From Capnocytophaga sp. ARDL2 (lineage in GTDB: Bacteria > Bacteroidota > Bacteroidia > Flavobacteriales > Flavobacteriaceae): a DNA stretch of 64,000 nucleotides. This document shows, in pieces, positions 27,106 through 36,054 of this stretch. The notes under the pieces are model-generated. The model did no database searches. It was not told the origin of the DNA and saw only the letters and a list, made by a program, of their open reading frames with translations. The stretch's first letter is position 1; each line of letters begins with the position of its first letter. The translations under genes were made by a program, and so were the position numbers. The DNA lies in the NCBI RefSeq assembly GCF_041530365.1, contig NZ_CP168034.1:248001-312000 (forward strand), read 5' to 3'.

Positions 27106-28101
27106 ATGAATAAAATCACCGCGGCAATTACTGGTGTAGGAAAATATCTTCCTGATTATGTGCTAAACAACAAAGAGTTGGAAGCATTAGTTGACACAAA
27201 TGACGAATGGATTACCACTCGCACAGGTATCAAAGAACGCAGGATTTTGAAAGAACCCAACGCTGGTACTTCGTATATGGCTATCAGAGCAGCTCAAGAT
27301 GTGTTGGCAAAAACCAATACAGACCCAAAAGACATCGACCTAATCATCATGTCCACAGCTACTCCCGATATGCCTGTAGCCTCTACAGGAGTATATGTAG
27401 CATCTCAAATCGGAGCTACCAATGCCTTTGCTTTCGACCTTCAAGCGGCTTGTTCGAGCTTTCTTTTCGGAATGTCTTCGGCAGCTTCGTACATCGAATC
27501 GGGGCGTTATAAAAAAGTACTTTTGATAGGTGCAGACAAAATGTCTTCAATCATCAGCTATAAAGACCGTGCGACTTGCATTATCTTTGGAGACGGTGCA
27601 GGGGCAGTACTTTTCGAACCAAACAACGAAGGTTTGGGATACCAAGACGCAATTTTGAAAAGCGATGGAATTGGTAGAGAGTTCTTGAAAATCGAAGCTG
27701 GAGGTTCTATCTTACCAGCCAACGAAGAAACGGTAGCCAACGGACAGCATTTTGTATTCCAAGATGGAAAAACAGTGTTTAAATACGCAGTATCGGGTAT
27801 GGCAGATGTTTCAGAACAATTGTTGAAGAAAAACAATCTGACCAACGAAGATGTAAACTGGTTGGTACCTCATCAAGCCAATAAACGAATCATTGATGCA
27901 ACGGCTCAACGAATCAATTTGGCAGAGGAAAAAGTAATGATCAACATCGAAAAATACGGAAATACCACATCGGCAACTTTGCCCTTGTTGCTCAACGATT
28001 ACGAAAAACAATTGAAAAAAGGAGACAATTTGGTATTTGCAGCTTTCGGAGGAGGATTTACTTGGGGAGCTATTTATCTAAAATGGGCTTATAATTCATA
28101 A
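27106..28101 (+). CDS. fabH: Beta-ketoacyl-ACP synthase III
   Basis: A 331-residue condensing enzyme that starts fatty-acid synthesis by joining acyl-CoA to malonyl-ACP. The full Cys-His-Asn triad is present: Cys116 in LQAACSSFLFG, His256 in VPHQANKR and Asn286 in YGNTTSATLP. The glycine-rich C-terminus GDNLVFAAFGGGFTWGA is also intact. The gene is followed after 52 bp by accB and then accC, so the first committed steps of lipid synthesis are grouped. Confidence 0.96.
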   Translation: MNKITAAITGVGKYLPDYVLNNKELEALVDTNDEWITTRTGIKERRILKEPNAGTSYMAIRAAQDVLAKTNTDPKDIDLIIMSTATPDMPVASTGVYVASQIGATNAFAFDLQAACSSFLFGMSSAASYIESGRYKKVLLIGADKMSSIISYKDRATCIIFGDGAGAVLFEPNNEGLGYQDAILKSDGIGREFLKIEAGGSILPANEETVANGQHFVFQDGKTVFKYAVSGMADVSEQLLKKNNLTNEDVNWLVPHQANKRIIDATAQRINLAEEKVMINIEKYGNTTSATLPLLLNDYEKQLKKGDNLVFAAFGGGFTWGAIYLKWAYNS

Positions 28102-28153
28102 ATTAAAAAGCGTACACCCACGCTAATAACTATAACAATAAAACGCATTAGAA

Positions 28154-28639
28154 ATGGACATTAAAGAAATTCAAAATTTAATCAAATTCGTAGCAAAATC
28201 AGGTGCTACGGAAGTAAAATTGGAAATGGATGATTTCAAAATCACTATCAAAACTACAGCCGAGGCTGCAACAATAGAGAACGGTGGATTTGTACAACAC
28301 ATTCCAGTAGCTGTACCTCAAGCTCCTGTGGCTCCAGCTCCAGTAGCTGAAACTCCAGCAGCTCCTGTGGCTCCAGCGGCAAGCGAGGACGACTCTAAAT
28401 ACATTACAGTAAAATCTCCAATCATTGGTACTTTCTACCGTAAACCTGCTCCAGACAAAGCTCCGTTTGTAGAGGTAGGTTCTACGATCAAAACAGGAGA
28501 TGTATTGTGTGTAATCGAGGCAATGAAATTGTTCAACGAAATCGAATCTGAGATTTCTGGTAAAATCGTAAAAGTATTGGTGGACGACGCTTCTCCAGTA
28601 GAGTTTGACCAACCTTTGTTTTTAGTTGAACCAGCTTAG
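28154..28639 (+). CDS. accB: Biotin carboxyl carrier protein of acetyl-CoA carboxylase
   Basis: A 161-residue BCCP. The N-terminal segment (MDIKEIQNLIKFV) is joined by a proline/alanine linker (about 50-77) to the biotinyl domain, with the acceptor lysine Lys125 in IEAMKLFNEIE. It shuttles CO2 from AccC to the transcarboxylase. The gene lies between fabH and accC, in the same direction. Confidence 0.96.
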   Translation: MDIKEIQNLIKFVAKSGATEVKLEMDDFKITIKTTAEAATIENGGFVQHIPVAVPQAPVAPAPVAETPAAPVAPAASEDDSKYITVKSPIIGTFYRKPAPDKAPFVEVGSTIKTGDVLCVIEAMKLFNEIESEISGKIVKVLVDDASPVEFDQPLFLVEPA

Positions 28640-28702
28640 TGAGATTTCTCAAAAAAGTTTAATTGACATTGGCAATATTGTGAAAAGATAAAATTTACAA
28701 AT

Positions 28703-28786
28703 AACTATCTATGTTATCTATGTAAAGCATAGCGTCTTTAATTACTCACAAAGAAACATCTATGTTACCTATGTTTCTATGTGTTT
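28703..28786. repeat. Direct/inverted repeats in the accB-accC spacer
   Basis: The 188-bp gap between accB and accC has two related stretches, ctatctatgttatctatgt and catctatgttacctatgttt, with short internal inverted repeats. This is a dispersed repeat type and no gene is visible. Confidence 0.5.
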
Positions 28787-28827
28787 AAAAAATAAAAATC
28801 AATGTCGTTTAATTCATTAAAAAAAAC

Positions 28828-30174
28828 ATGTTTAATAAAATCCTTATAGCAAACAGAGGCGAAATTGCATTGAGAATTATCAGAACTTGTCGTGAGATGG
28901 GAATCAAAACCGTAGCGGTTTATTCTACAGCCGACAGAGATAGTTTGCATGTGCGTTTTGCAGACGAGGCGGTGTGTATTGGTCCTGCACCAAGTGCACA
29001 ATCGTATTTGAAAATGTCGCACATCATTGCGGCAGCAGAAGTAACCAATGCCGATGCAATCCACCCTGGATATGGTTTCTTGTCTGAAAATGCAAAATTC
29101 TCGGCTCTTTGTGAAAAACACGGAATAAAATTCATCGGTGCTTCTCCAGAAATGATCGAACGCATGGGAGACAAGGCTACTGCAAAAGAAACAATGAAAA
29201 AAGCAGGTGTGCCTACAGTACCAGGTTCTGACGGATTACTCGAATCTTTGGAACACGCCAAAAAAGTGGCTGCGGAAATTGGGTACCCTGTGATGATGAA
29301 AGCTACTGCCGGTGGTGGTGGTCGTGGTATGCGTGAAATCTGGAAAGAAGAAGACCTTGACAAAGCTTGGGAATCTGCTCGTCAGGAAGCAGCAGCTGCC
29401 TTTGGAAACGACGGTATGTATATGGAAAAACTCATCGTAGATCCTCGCCATATCGAAATCCAAGTAGTTGGAGATTCGTACGGAAAGGCGTGCCACTTGT
29501 CTGAAAGAGACTGTTCTATCCAGCGTCGTCACCAAAAATTGACAGAAGAAACTCCTTCGCCTTTCATGACTGACGAATTGAGAGAAAAAATGGGTGAAGC
29601 TGCGGTAAAAGCGGCTGAATACATCAAATATGAAGGTGCAGGTACTATCGAGTTTTTGGTGGACAGAGACCGCAATTTCTACTTTATGGAGATGAATACG
29701 CGTATCCAAGTAGAGCATCCAATTACAGAGCAAGTAATTGATTACGATTTGATTAGAGAACAAATATTGGTAGCAGCAGGTATTCCAATTTCTGGAAAAA
29801 ACTATACGCCACAATTGCACTCTATCGAATGTCGTATCAACGCCGAAGATCCATTCAACGATTTCCGTCCGTCGCCAGGTAGAATTACTACTTTGCACGC
29901 ACCAGGAGGACACGGAGTACGCCTCGATACGCATGTGTATTCGGGCTATGTGATTCCGCCAAACTACGACTCTATGATTGCCAAGTTGATTACTACGGCT
30001 CAAACCAGAGAAGAAGCCATCAACAAAATGAAACGCGCATTAGACGAGTTTGTAATCGAAGGAATTAAAACGACGATTCCGTTCCACAGACAATTGATGG
30101 ACAATCCAGATTATATTGCAGGAAACTATACCACTGCATTTATGGAAACTTTCGAATTGCAAAAACCAGAATAA
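28828..30174 (+). CDS. accC: Acetyl-CoA carboxylase, biotin carboxylase subunit
   Basis: A 448-residue ATP-grasp enzyme that carboxylates biotin on AccB. The N-terminus [20 protein letters not shown], the glycine-rich ATP loop [15 protein letters not shown], the segment [15 protein letters not shown] and the catalytic block [18 protein letters not shown] are all intact, and the length is normal. It ends before an intrinsic terminator. Confidence 0.97.
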   Translation: MFNKILIANRGEIALRIIRTCREMGIKTVAVYSTADRDSLHVRFADEAVCIGPAPSAQSYLKMSHIIAAAEVTNADAIHPGYGFLSENAKFSALCEKHGIKFIGASPEMIERMGDKATAKETMKKAGVPTVPGSDGLLESLEHAKKVAAEIGYPVMMKATAGGGGRGMREIWKEEDLDKAWESARQEAAAAFGNDGMYMEKLIVDPRHIEIQVVGDSYGKACHLSERDCSIQRRHQKLTEETPSPFMTDELREKMGEAAVKAAEYIKYEGAGTIEFLVDRDRNFYFMEMNTRIQVEHPITEQVIDYDLIREQILVAAGIPISGKNYTPQLHSIECRINAEDPFNDFRPSPGRITTLHAPGGHGVRLDTHVYSGYVIPPNYDSMIAKLITTAQTREEAINKMKRALDEFVIEGIKTTIPFHRQLMDNPDYIAGNYTTAFMETFELQKPE

Positions 30175-30180
30175 AACAAC

Positions 30181-30210
30181 AAAACCGCACCAATTTGGAG
30201 CGGTTTGTTT
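30181..30210 (+). terminator. Terminator after accC
   Basis: Stem AAACCGC / GCGGTTT with an 11-base loop, followed by GTTTGTTTTT. Confidence 0.75.
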
Positions 30211-30289
30211 GTTTTTAAAGTAAATTTAACGCTCATTAAGAAAACTATTTATTTAGAAAAGTAAATAGTATATCAAAATAATAAAACAA

Positions 30290-30908
30290 ACCCGTTGTGC
30301 ATTTTAAATTATACTTGCTTTAATTTTATTTATTTCCTTTTTTAATACAAATTTGTTAATGTATCGAATTAAGGTTAAAGCAGTTATTTTACTGATAATT
30401 CGTGTTTTAAAACCGCTGAATGATTTTGCATAATTCCTTTTAATCATAAATTGATTACATAATTGCGAAATCGAAGATTCGACGAAGTCAAAATAATGTT
30501 TCGATTCTTTTCCTCTTTTTCTTGAATAAGTAAAGTTTTTCCCTAATCTGATTTATATGATAAAAAAGATTTCGTTTTCTTTTGTTGTAAACACTCCTTT
30601 TATGTTGGTTTTTAAAGAATTAGGTAGTTTTATAAACAGTTGCATTTCACTATCAATACTTAAATATTCAAAAGTTAAATTCAAACTCACAAGTTCTAAA
30701 TCACTCATTTTTGGCTTTCTCCTTTGATAAGGGAAAAACTGATGAGGGAAAAACTTTTTTAAAACTTCTAAAATTTTTTCGTATATTTAACTTTATTGAA
30801 TCTTCGATTTGTCCTAAGTTGTTCATTTTTGATTTGTTTTATCGAATCAAATATGCTGATTTTCAGTTAAATGAATAACTTTTTTTTATTTCATAATGCA
30901 CAACGGGT
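30290..30908 (-). mobile_element. IS982-derived non-autonomous element (619 bp)
   Basis: Both ends are excellent matches to the IS982 terminal repeats (ACCCGTTGTGCATT at each end). The coding part jumps from the sequence for NQIREK to that for LFKKKRKRIETLF, removing about 130 codons with Asp105 and Asp189. The same junction is found in the copy at 56629-57100. An extra stretch related to cttcgtcgaatcttcgat is inserted beside it. No target duplication was found. Confidence 0.85.
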
Positions 30909-31224
30909 TAATTATTATCATAATGATACTATTCAAACTACATTACAGCCAAATGAAAAAATTCATGTTGTTGAGTATTATTTTCATATATTTCAAGAAT
31001 ACAACCATTTAATGAAATACTTCAAGATAACTTATTTAGATAATAACAAAGGATATATCTGTGGAAATTACGAACATCCGGAAATAGACAATTCAAAATG
31101 TTTTACCCATAGATATAGCCCTATTACATCACCTCTAACATCTGATTTTCTTCAAGAAGGTGATAATTATTATTTCAAAATCACCAACGAAGATTACGAA
31201 AACACTCATGATTTGAGTGAATAA
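30871..31224 (+). pseudogene. Hypothetical gene truncated at its 5' end by the IS982 derivative
   Basis: Sequence from 30909 onward is coding-like (VNYYHNDTIQTTLQPNEK then YFHIFQEYNHLMKYFKITY) and ends at 31224. The original start is missing: the frame runs left into the terminal repeat of the IS derivative, where an ATG at 30871 creates a chimeric 117-residue ORF with 12 IS-encoded residues. No matching 5' part is seen left of 30290. The function is unknown. It is probably inactive, though the chimeric ORF could still be translated. Confidence 0.6.
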
Positions 31225-31250
31225 AAAAAGAGGCGAGTACCTCTTTTTTT
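31223..31250. terminator. Bidirectional terminator
   Basis: Stem AAAAAAAGAGG / CCTCTTTTTTT with a 6-base loop between convergent genes. Confidence 0.85.
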
Positions 31251-31264
31251 ATTCATTTTTCAGA

Positions 31265-31696
31265 TCAAAAATTTGTAATCGTAAGCATACTCCCCGATTG
31301 AGAAACATGATAAGGTTTTAATCCGTAAGTACTATTGATTCCATTGTCTATCGGCTGTCCGTTGATCAACAAATACTCTCGCTGACAGTGTGTGCATTCG
31401 GCAACTTGTCCATTGAGTACCAAGACAGATTGATTGTTGATGACGTGATTGCTACACGTAGCCTCATAGGCTGCAAATCCTACACCTGTGTTATGTACAA
31501 TCACTCCATTATAGCCTTGTGAGGTCTCAATTATCGACTGGTTGGCATAATTCAATGGTGCATAAGAGGGTAAATTGAGATTAACCAACAGATGTACCGT
31601 CATTTCAGGTAAATACGGATTGAAATAAGAAATCCTTTCGTTTTCACACGAAAACGAAAAGATCGTCAACAATAAGGCAAAAAACATTTTTTTCAT
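31265..31696 (-). CDS. Rieske-like lipoprotein without complete cluster ligands
   Basis: A 143-residue predicted lipoprotein with the signal peptide MKKMFFALLLTIFSFSC. The fold resembles a small Rieske-type protein common in Bacteroidota: VGFAAYEATCSNH is in the position of the first ligand box and VAECTHCQREYLLINGQP is in that of the second. The usual CxH and CxxH pairs are not there (CSNH and CTHC instead), so binding of a normal [2Fe-2S] cluster is doubtful. Another metal, a disulfide or a structural role is possible. It is transcribed away from greA; a TATATTTG box at 31716-31723 would serve it. Confidence 0.7.
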   Translation of the reverse strand: MKKMFFALLLTIFSFSCENERISYFNPYLPEMTVHLLVNLNLPSYAPLNYANQSIIETSQGYNGVIVHNTGVGFAAYEATCSNHVINNQSVLVLNGQVAECTHCQREYLLINGQPIDNGINSTYGLKPYHVSQSGSMLTITNF

Positions 31697-31707
31697 ACGA
31701 GTATTGT

Positions 31708-31737
31708 TTGAAAAACAAATATAATTAATTACCTTTG
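31708..31737 (+). promoter_or_regulatory. Promoter of greA
   Basis: TTG, exactly 19 bases, then TACCTTTG: a textbook Bacteroidetes -33/-7 pair. The minus-strand -7 box of the divergent lipoprotein gene (31716-31723) lies inside it, so the two promoters overlap. Confidence 0.75.
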
Positions 31738-31779
31738 CATCAGAAAATAATATTCAAAATATAAATTGTCAAACAGGAA

Positions 31780-31807
31780 GAAATCCTCCGCTTGGGGATT
31801 TTTTTGT
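31780..31807 (+). promoter_or_regulatory. Terminator-like hairpin in the greA leader
   Basis: AAATCCTCC, a short loop and GGGGATTT, followed by seven T residues, lie inside the ~80-nt leader between the greA promoter and its ATG. It looks like an attenuator. Autoregulatory attenuation of greA is known in E. coli; whether it applies here is inference. Confidence 0.5.
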
Positions 31808-31821
31808 ATTTTAATAAAACA

Positions 31822-32298
31822 ATGAGTAAAGTATCCTATTATACAGCAGAAGGTCTTAAAAAATTAAGAGACGAAATCGAACATTTAAAAAGTGTAGAAC
31901 GCCCTAAAGCATCTCAAGCAATTGCTGACGCGAGAGACAAAGGAGATTTATCAGAAAACGCAGAATACGACGCTGCAAAAGAGGCTCAAGGACTTTTGGA
32001 ATTGAAAATCGCTAAGTTGGAAGAAGTGTTGGCAAACGCTCGTTTGATCGACGAATCTCAATTAGACGTTTCGAAAGTATTGGTGTTGTCAACGGTAAAA
32101 ATCAAAAACACTACCAACAATATGATCATCACCTATACTTTGGTAGCCGAAAGCGAAGCGGATTTAAAATCTGGAAAAATCTCTGTAACCTCTCCTATCG
32201 GAAAAGGATTGCTTGGAAAATCTGTGGGAGAAATCGCAGAAATCAAAGTTCCGAATGGTACATTGAAATTTGAAATTTTAGAAATCACAAGAGACTAA
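31822..32298 (+). CDS. greA: Transcription elongation factor GreA
   Basis: A 158-residue factor that helps backtracked RNA polymerase by stimulating transcript cleavage. The coiled-coil finger carries the acidic tip in ARDKGDLSENAEYDAAKEAQ (about residues 36-55), and the C-terminal FKBP-like domain contains ITSPIGKGLLGK-type sequence (here SVTSPIGKGLLGKSVGE). I use the ATG at 31822 (MSKVSYYTAEGLKKL) instead of the longer frame at 31792, whose first ten codons run through the leader hairpin. The HIT-family gene starts 4 bp after the stop. Confidence 0.95.
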   Translation: MSKVSYYTAEGLKKLRDEIEHLKSVERPKASQAIADARDKGDLSENAEYDAAKEAQGLLELKIAKLEEVLANARLIDESQLDVSKVLVLSTVKIKNTTNNMIITYTLVAESEADLKSGKISVTSPIGKGLLGKSVGEIAEIKVPNGTLKFEILEITRD

Positions 32299-32302
32299 TC
32301 AC

Positions 32303-32692
32303 ATGGCTAGTATTTTTACGAAAATAATCAACGGAGAAATCCCTTGCTATAAAGTAGCCGAGGACGAAAAACATTTGGCTTTTCTCGATATCAATCCCAA
32401 CGCAAAGGGACATACTTTGTGCATTCCAAAACAAGAAATCGACAAGATTTTTGATATGGACAAAGAAAGTTATTTAGAATTGATGGCGTTTTCGTATAAA
32501 GTGGCTCAAGCATTAGAAAAAGTGATTCCGTGCAAGCGTATCGGAATGTCTGTCATCGGCTTGGAAGTACCTCATACTCACGTTCACTTGATTCCGTTGC
32601 AAGAAATGAACGACATTCGTTTTGAAAAGAAAACGCAACTGACTGCAGAAGAATTTAAAGAAACTGCAGAAAAAATAGCTTCGCTTTTATAA
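32303..32692 (+). CDS. HIT-family (HINT-like) nucleotide-binding protein
   Basis: A 129-residue histidine-triad hydrolase. The catalytic triad motif HTHVHLIPL gives His91, His93 and His95, and the N-terminal SIFTKIINGEIPCYKVAED with FLDINPNAKGHTL is typical for the HINT branch, which cleaves nucleoside phosphoramidates or related adenylates. It is in operon with greA (4-bp gap) and is followed by a strong terminator. Confidence 0.93.
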   Translation: MASIFTKIINGEIPCYKVAEDEKHLAFLDINPNAKGHTLCIPKQEIDKIFDMDKESYLELMAFSYKVAQALEKVIPCKRIGMSVIGLEVPHTHVHLIPLQEMNDIRFEKKTQLTAEEFKETAEKIASLL

Positions 32693-32700
32693 TAAAACAC

Positions 32701-32733
32701 AAAAGGTTTTCTCATATTCAGAAAACCTTTTTT
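32701..32733 (+). terminator. Terminator of greA-HIT operon
   Basis: A 12-bp perfect stem AAAAGGTTTTCT / AGAAAACCTTTT with a 7-base loop and a T-run. Confidence 0.88.
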
Positions 32734-32781
32734 ATATCAAAATACCACGTTTAATCACTCTCATTTTCCTCTTCCTTTCAT

Positions 32782-32860
32782 CCTGAGCGATATCGAAGTG
32801 TAGAAAAGGGAAGTATCCGAGTATATGGAGAAGAGTATATAAGAAAGAGGAGATAGATTT
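32782..32860. repeat. Dispersed repeat fragment
   Basis: Contains tcctgagcgatatcgaagtg, a sequence type scattered in Bacteroidota genomes and related to the palindrome at 9116. The rest of the ~250-bp gap before the toxin-antitoxin remnant shows no gene. Confidence 0.45.
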
Positions 32861-32983
32861 TCTATCGCAAAAAAAAAATTATCTAAAAACACTAATTTTC
32901 AAAACTTAAAAAAAATCAGTTAAAAAACTCCGCCTAAGTTATAACCGTTGTGGAAAAAACTTTAGCGAAGTTGAAAATCTTTT

Positions 32984-33328
32984 TTAGTTTTCAATCAACT
33001 CAAACATTTTAATTGGATCTTGACGATTATCCCAAAAACCCACAATCTCTATATTATTTTTTATTAAATACCACAAAGAGAAATGCCAAAGTACAATCAT
33101 TATTCTATACTTATAGATTTTACCCTCTTTTTTGTATTGCTTTTCTTCATTTATTAGAGGATTTATTGACAGTATTTCTTATGCCTCTTCTACGGCATCA
33201 ATGATTTTTACAGAATAAGTGGTTGTTTGATTTTTAATCCCAATGCCTCTATAGCCTTTACAGCCATTTCGTATTGTGCTGTTGAAATATTACCTTCTAA
33301 TTGTATTGTTGTTATCAAAGTTTTTCAT
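32984..33328 (-). pseudogene. Decayed type II toxin-antitoxin pair (RelE/ParE-type)
   Basis: The minus strand from 33328 reads, after a frame slip, ITTIQLEGNISTAQYEMAVK and AIEALGLKIKQPLIL, which resembles the N-terminal part of a small antitoxin, and stops at 33208. Overlapping it in another frame is SVKIIDAVEEA, a TAA (33179-33181), EILSINPL..., KKEGKIYKYRIMIVLWHF and IEIVGFWDNRQDPIKM to the stop at 32984. The latter matches the C-terminal two thirds of a RelE/ParE toxin. The antitoxin C-terminus and the toxin N-terminus appear deleted between them. The module is dead as sequenced. Confidence 0.6.
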
Positions 33329-33370
33329 TTTTTTTATATAAAGATACATATAATCTTCTCAACGCATCAC

Positions 33371-35617
33371 TTACTCCCTATACTTAGACGCTCGATAAAT
33401 TTTCAATTCTTCCCACGAATATTTTTCTCCTGCAATGGCACGAATTTCTGTAAGCGTACTTTCCGTAGTGGTTTTACTAAATATTTTCTCCAATTCTTTC
33501 AATTTTGATTTGGCTATTACTTCGTGAATTTCGATTTTTCCTTCTACAATCAATTGTGCCAAATGCTGATAAATCGTTTTTTCGGACAATTTTCGTTCGT
33601 TGGCTATAAAACTCACCGACGGTTTTTTTACCCAAAGCAAAAAGGTTTTGTCTGTGGTAGAATTTTTTGAAATCGTTTTTGGTGCATTTTCCTTTACTTC
33701 TTCTTCAAACTGCAATGCCTGTTCTCTGATGAGTAGCTCGATTTTTACCGACAAATTGGTTCGGTAAACATTGATGTCTGAATCGATTTCTTTTTTGTCT
33801 AATTCTTTGTCAAAAATAAACTGTCGCACGATTTTTCTCGCTTTGATGAGTTGCAATGCCATTTGCAAATGTTCGTATTCAAAGGGTATCAATTCTTCGT
33901 GAAACAGCAACATTCCCTTTTGTGTTTTGGATTGTTGATAGACAAATAAAGTATCAAACGCCAATTCGTCCAACAAAGGATGAAAATAGTGGCATGCCTT
34001 GTCAAATCGTTCCCAAAAATGTTGCATTCTAAAAGGCTCTTCACAAAACAAAGCGTATAGTTCCGACAAAAATCCATTGCCTATTTTGGTCAATTTTTGC
34101 AAAGATGCCAACTGGATTTCTGCCCATTTTTTATACACATTTCTACTCGATTTTTCGGTGTTGTACAGCCAACCGTTTAACCAATTTATAAAATTATTGG
34201 TGTTTTTTTGCCAACTAAAAGTATCAAGCAACAGTTGCCATATATATTCTTTTTTTGCCTGAAACAAAGCATCTGTAGTCGCAAAATGATTGTTTTTTGT
34301 TGCAGAAAACGATACGAGGTTTTGATCTACCTCCATAGGTCGTACTTGCACACTGCGAGTAAGAATCAGTCCATCAAGGCTTTTCAAACGCGACAATGCC
34401 ACATACGCCTGTCCCGATTGAAACACATCGTTGATGTCGAGTATGGCTTTTTCAAAGGTCAACCCTTGCGATTTGTGTACAGTAATTGCCCAAGCCAATT
34501 TTAGTGGATATTGTGTAAAAGTACCCAATACCTCCTCCTCTATCTCTTTGGTATCCTGATTCATCGTATAGCGGATGTTTTCCCATACATATTTTTCAAC
34601 TTGTATGGTTTTCTTTTCCTCTGGAAAAAACACCCTGATTTCCTCCGAATTTATATGCGTAATTACGCCAATTTTCCCATTGAAATAGCGTTTTTCTGGG
34701 GTCAAATCGTTTTTTACAAACATGACCTGAGCTCCTTTTTTCAGCACCAATTCCTCTTCCAATGGGTAGAGTTTTTTAGGAAAATCATCTACAATTTCTG
34801 GGGTAAACACAAATTCTTTTTCATCAATCGATTGCAAGGCGTCCCAATTGATTTCGTCAGCTTTATAATTATGAGTAGTGAGCGTAATTCGTCCTTTTTT
34901 GTCTTTTTCTGTCAGCGGAAATTTTACATATTTTTCCAGATTGACTACATCATCTTCCGTAACCATTTGATTTCTAAATCGATTGAGAATATCCAAAAAC
35001 ACAGGATCGCTCTGACGATAAATTTTGTCCAACTCTATGTACAAGGGTAAATGTTGCTCCAATACTTTGGAATTGAAAAAGTAAATCCCTTTGTAATAAT
35101 TTTTCAACACATCCCATTCTTCCGATTTTACCACTGGGGGCAACTGCCACAAATCGCCAATAAACAGTACTTGTACACCGCCAAAAGGTCGTTTGTCTTT
35201 GCGTACAAATTGCAAAATCACATCTATCGAATCGAGTACATCGGCACGGAGCATACTCACCTCGTCTATGATGAGCAATTGCAACGATTTGAAGAGATTT
35301 TGTTTGGTTTTATTCATTCGCAAATGACGACGAATGGTAATGGGATTTTCAAACACTATTCCGTGTTCGTTGGCGTCAATAAAGTCTTCCTTAGGCACAA
35401 AGGCACTGAAAGGCAACTGAAAAAACGAGTGAATAGTAACACCACCTGCATTGAGAGCGGCAATCCCCGTAGGAGCTACAACGATGGTGTTTTTGTAGGT
35501 GGTTTCGAGTATTTTTTTTAGCAAAGTAGTTTTACCTGTACCCGCTTTTCCGGTCAGGAATATGTTTCGTTGGGTGTATTGTATGTATTGTAAAACTAAT
35601 TCTGCTTTTGTACTCAT
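33371..35617 (-). CDS. Pif1/RecD-like ATP-dependent DNA helicase with C-terminal helix-turn-helix region
   Basis: A 748-residue superfamily 1 helicase. Walker A is FLTGKAGTGKTTLL near the N-terminus (about 20-33), Walker B is LLIIDEVSMLRADVLD, and the later motifs include LAWAITVHKSQGLTFEKA (motif V region) and GQAYVALSRLKSLDGL (motif VI). After ~residue 430 a long alpha-helical part leads to a C-terminal helix-turn-helix-like segment (SVSFIANERKLSEKTIYQHL). The ORF extends 18 codons further up, but MSTKAELVLQYIQYT at 35617 is the natural start. Proteins of this make-up are widespread in Bacteroidota; roles in replication fork or G-quadruplex processing are inferred from Pif1. Confidence 0.88.
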   Translation of the reverse strand: MSTKAELVLQYIQYTQRNIFLTGKAGTGKTTLLKKILETTYKNTIVVAPTGIAALNAGGVTIHSFFQLPFSAFVPKEDFIDANEHGIVFENPITIRRHLRMNKTKQNLFKSLQLLIIDEVSMLRADVLDSIDVILQFVRKDKRPFGGVQVLFIGDLWQLPPVVKSEEWDVLKNYYKGIYFFNSKVLEQHLPLYIELDKIYRQSDPVFLDILNRFRNQMVTEDDVVNLEKYVKFPLTEKDKKGRITLTTHNYKADEINWDALQSIDEKEFVFTPEIVDDFPKKLYPLEEELVLKKGAQVMFVKNDLTPEKRYFNGKIGVITHINSEEIRVFFPEEKKTIQVEKYVWENIRYTMNQDTKEIEEEVLGTFTQYPLKLAWAITVHKSQGLTFEKAILDINDVFQSGQAYVALSRLKSLDGLILTRSVQVRPMEVDQNLVSFSATKNNHFATTDALFQAKKEYIWQLLLDTFSWQKNTNNFINWLNGWLYNTEKSSRNVYKKWAEIQLASLQKLTKIGNGFLSELYALFCEEPFRMQHFWERFDKACHYFHPLLDELAFDTLFVYQQSKTQKGMLLFHEELIPFEYEHLQMALQLIKARKIVRQFIFDKELDKKEIDSDINVYRTNLSVKIELLIREQALQFEEEVKENAPKTISKNSTTDKTFLLWVKKPSVSFIANERKLSEKTIYQHLAQLIVEGKIEIHEVIAKSKLKELEKIFSKTTTESTLTEIRAIAGEKYSWEELKIYRASKYRE

Positions 35618-36008
35618 ATACCAAAAGTACAATATTTTTTTGAAAATTGAAAAAGGAAAGTTTTTTAACACATCGTTTATTTTACCCTTAGTAAAATCTA
35701 TATAGTCCTTATTTCCTATTGTGTTTAAAATAAAATAATATGCAAAAAATTATGAACTCTAAAAAACTATTTACCATTTGCTGTTTATTTAAATAAAAAA
35801 GTAAACTCTACAGCTAAACGTTTTTAAGAAAATTTTCGTTTTTTTTGTAGCTTTACAATTATTAATCAATAATATAAGAAAAATTAAAAAAATAATTTAA
35901 ACATTATTTACATTTTCAAAGATAGATGTATGTAAAAAAGACGACGAATTGACAACCGTTTATGTAAAAGTACAATAATATATAGAAGACAAGTTTAAGA
36001 AGTACTAC
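35618..36008. other. AT-rich intergenic region
   Basis: About 390 bp between the helicase gene and the tRNA terminators. It holds only very short frames, for example MNSKKLFTICCLF from 35752, with no continuation. A plus-strand transcript ending at the hairpin at 36009 is conceivable but no promoter with correct spacing was found. Confidence 0.5.
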
Positions 36009-36044
36009 AAAAAAAGCCTTCGCACATTGCAAAGGCTTTTTTTT
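36009..36044. terminator. Second intrinsic terminator beyond tRNA-Leu
   Basis: An A7 run, GCCTT, an 11-base loop, AAGGC, then T8. The symmetric A- and T-runs make it usable on both strands. Confidence 0.75.
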
Positions 36045-36054
36045 ATTTCAGCAA

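Noticed and set aside
33013..33204. Plus-strand ORF of 63 codons downstream of the greA-HIT operon
   Set aside because: It is antisense to the toxin-antitoxin relic, which has the better coding pattern.
35752..35796. Very short frame MNSKKLFTICCLF that looks like a truncated signal peptide
   Set aside because: It ends after 14 codons, and no continuation is found in any frame.
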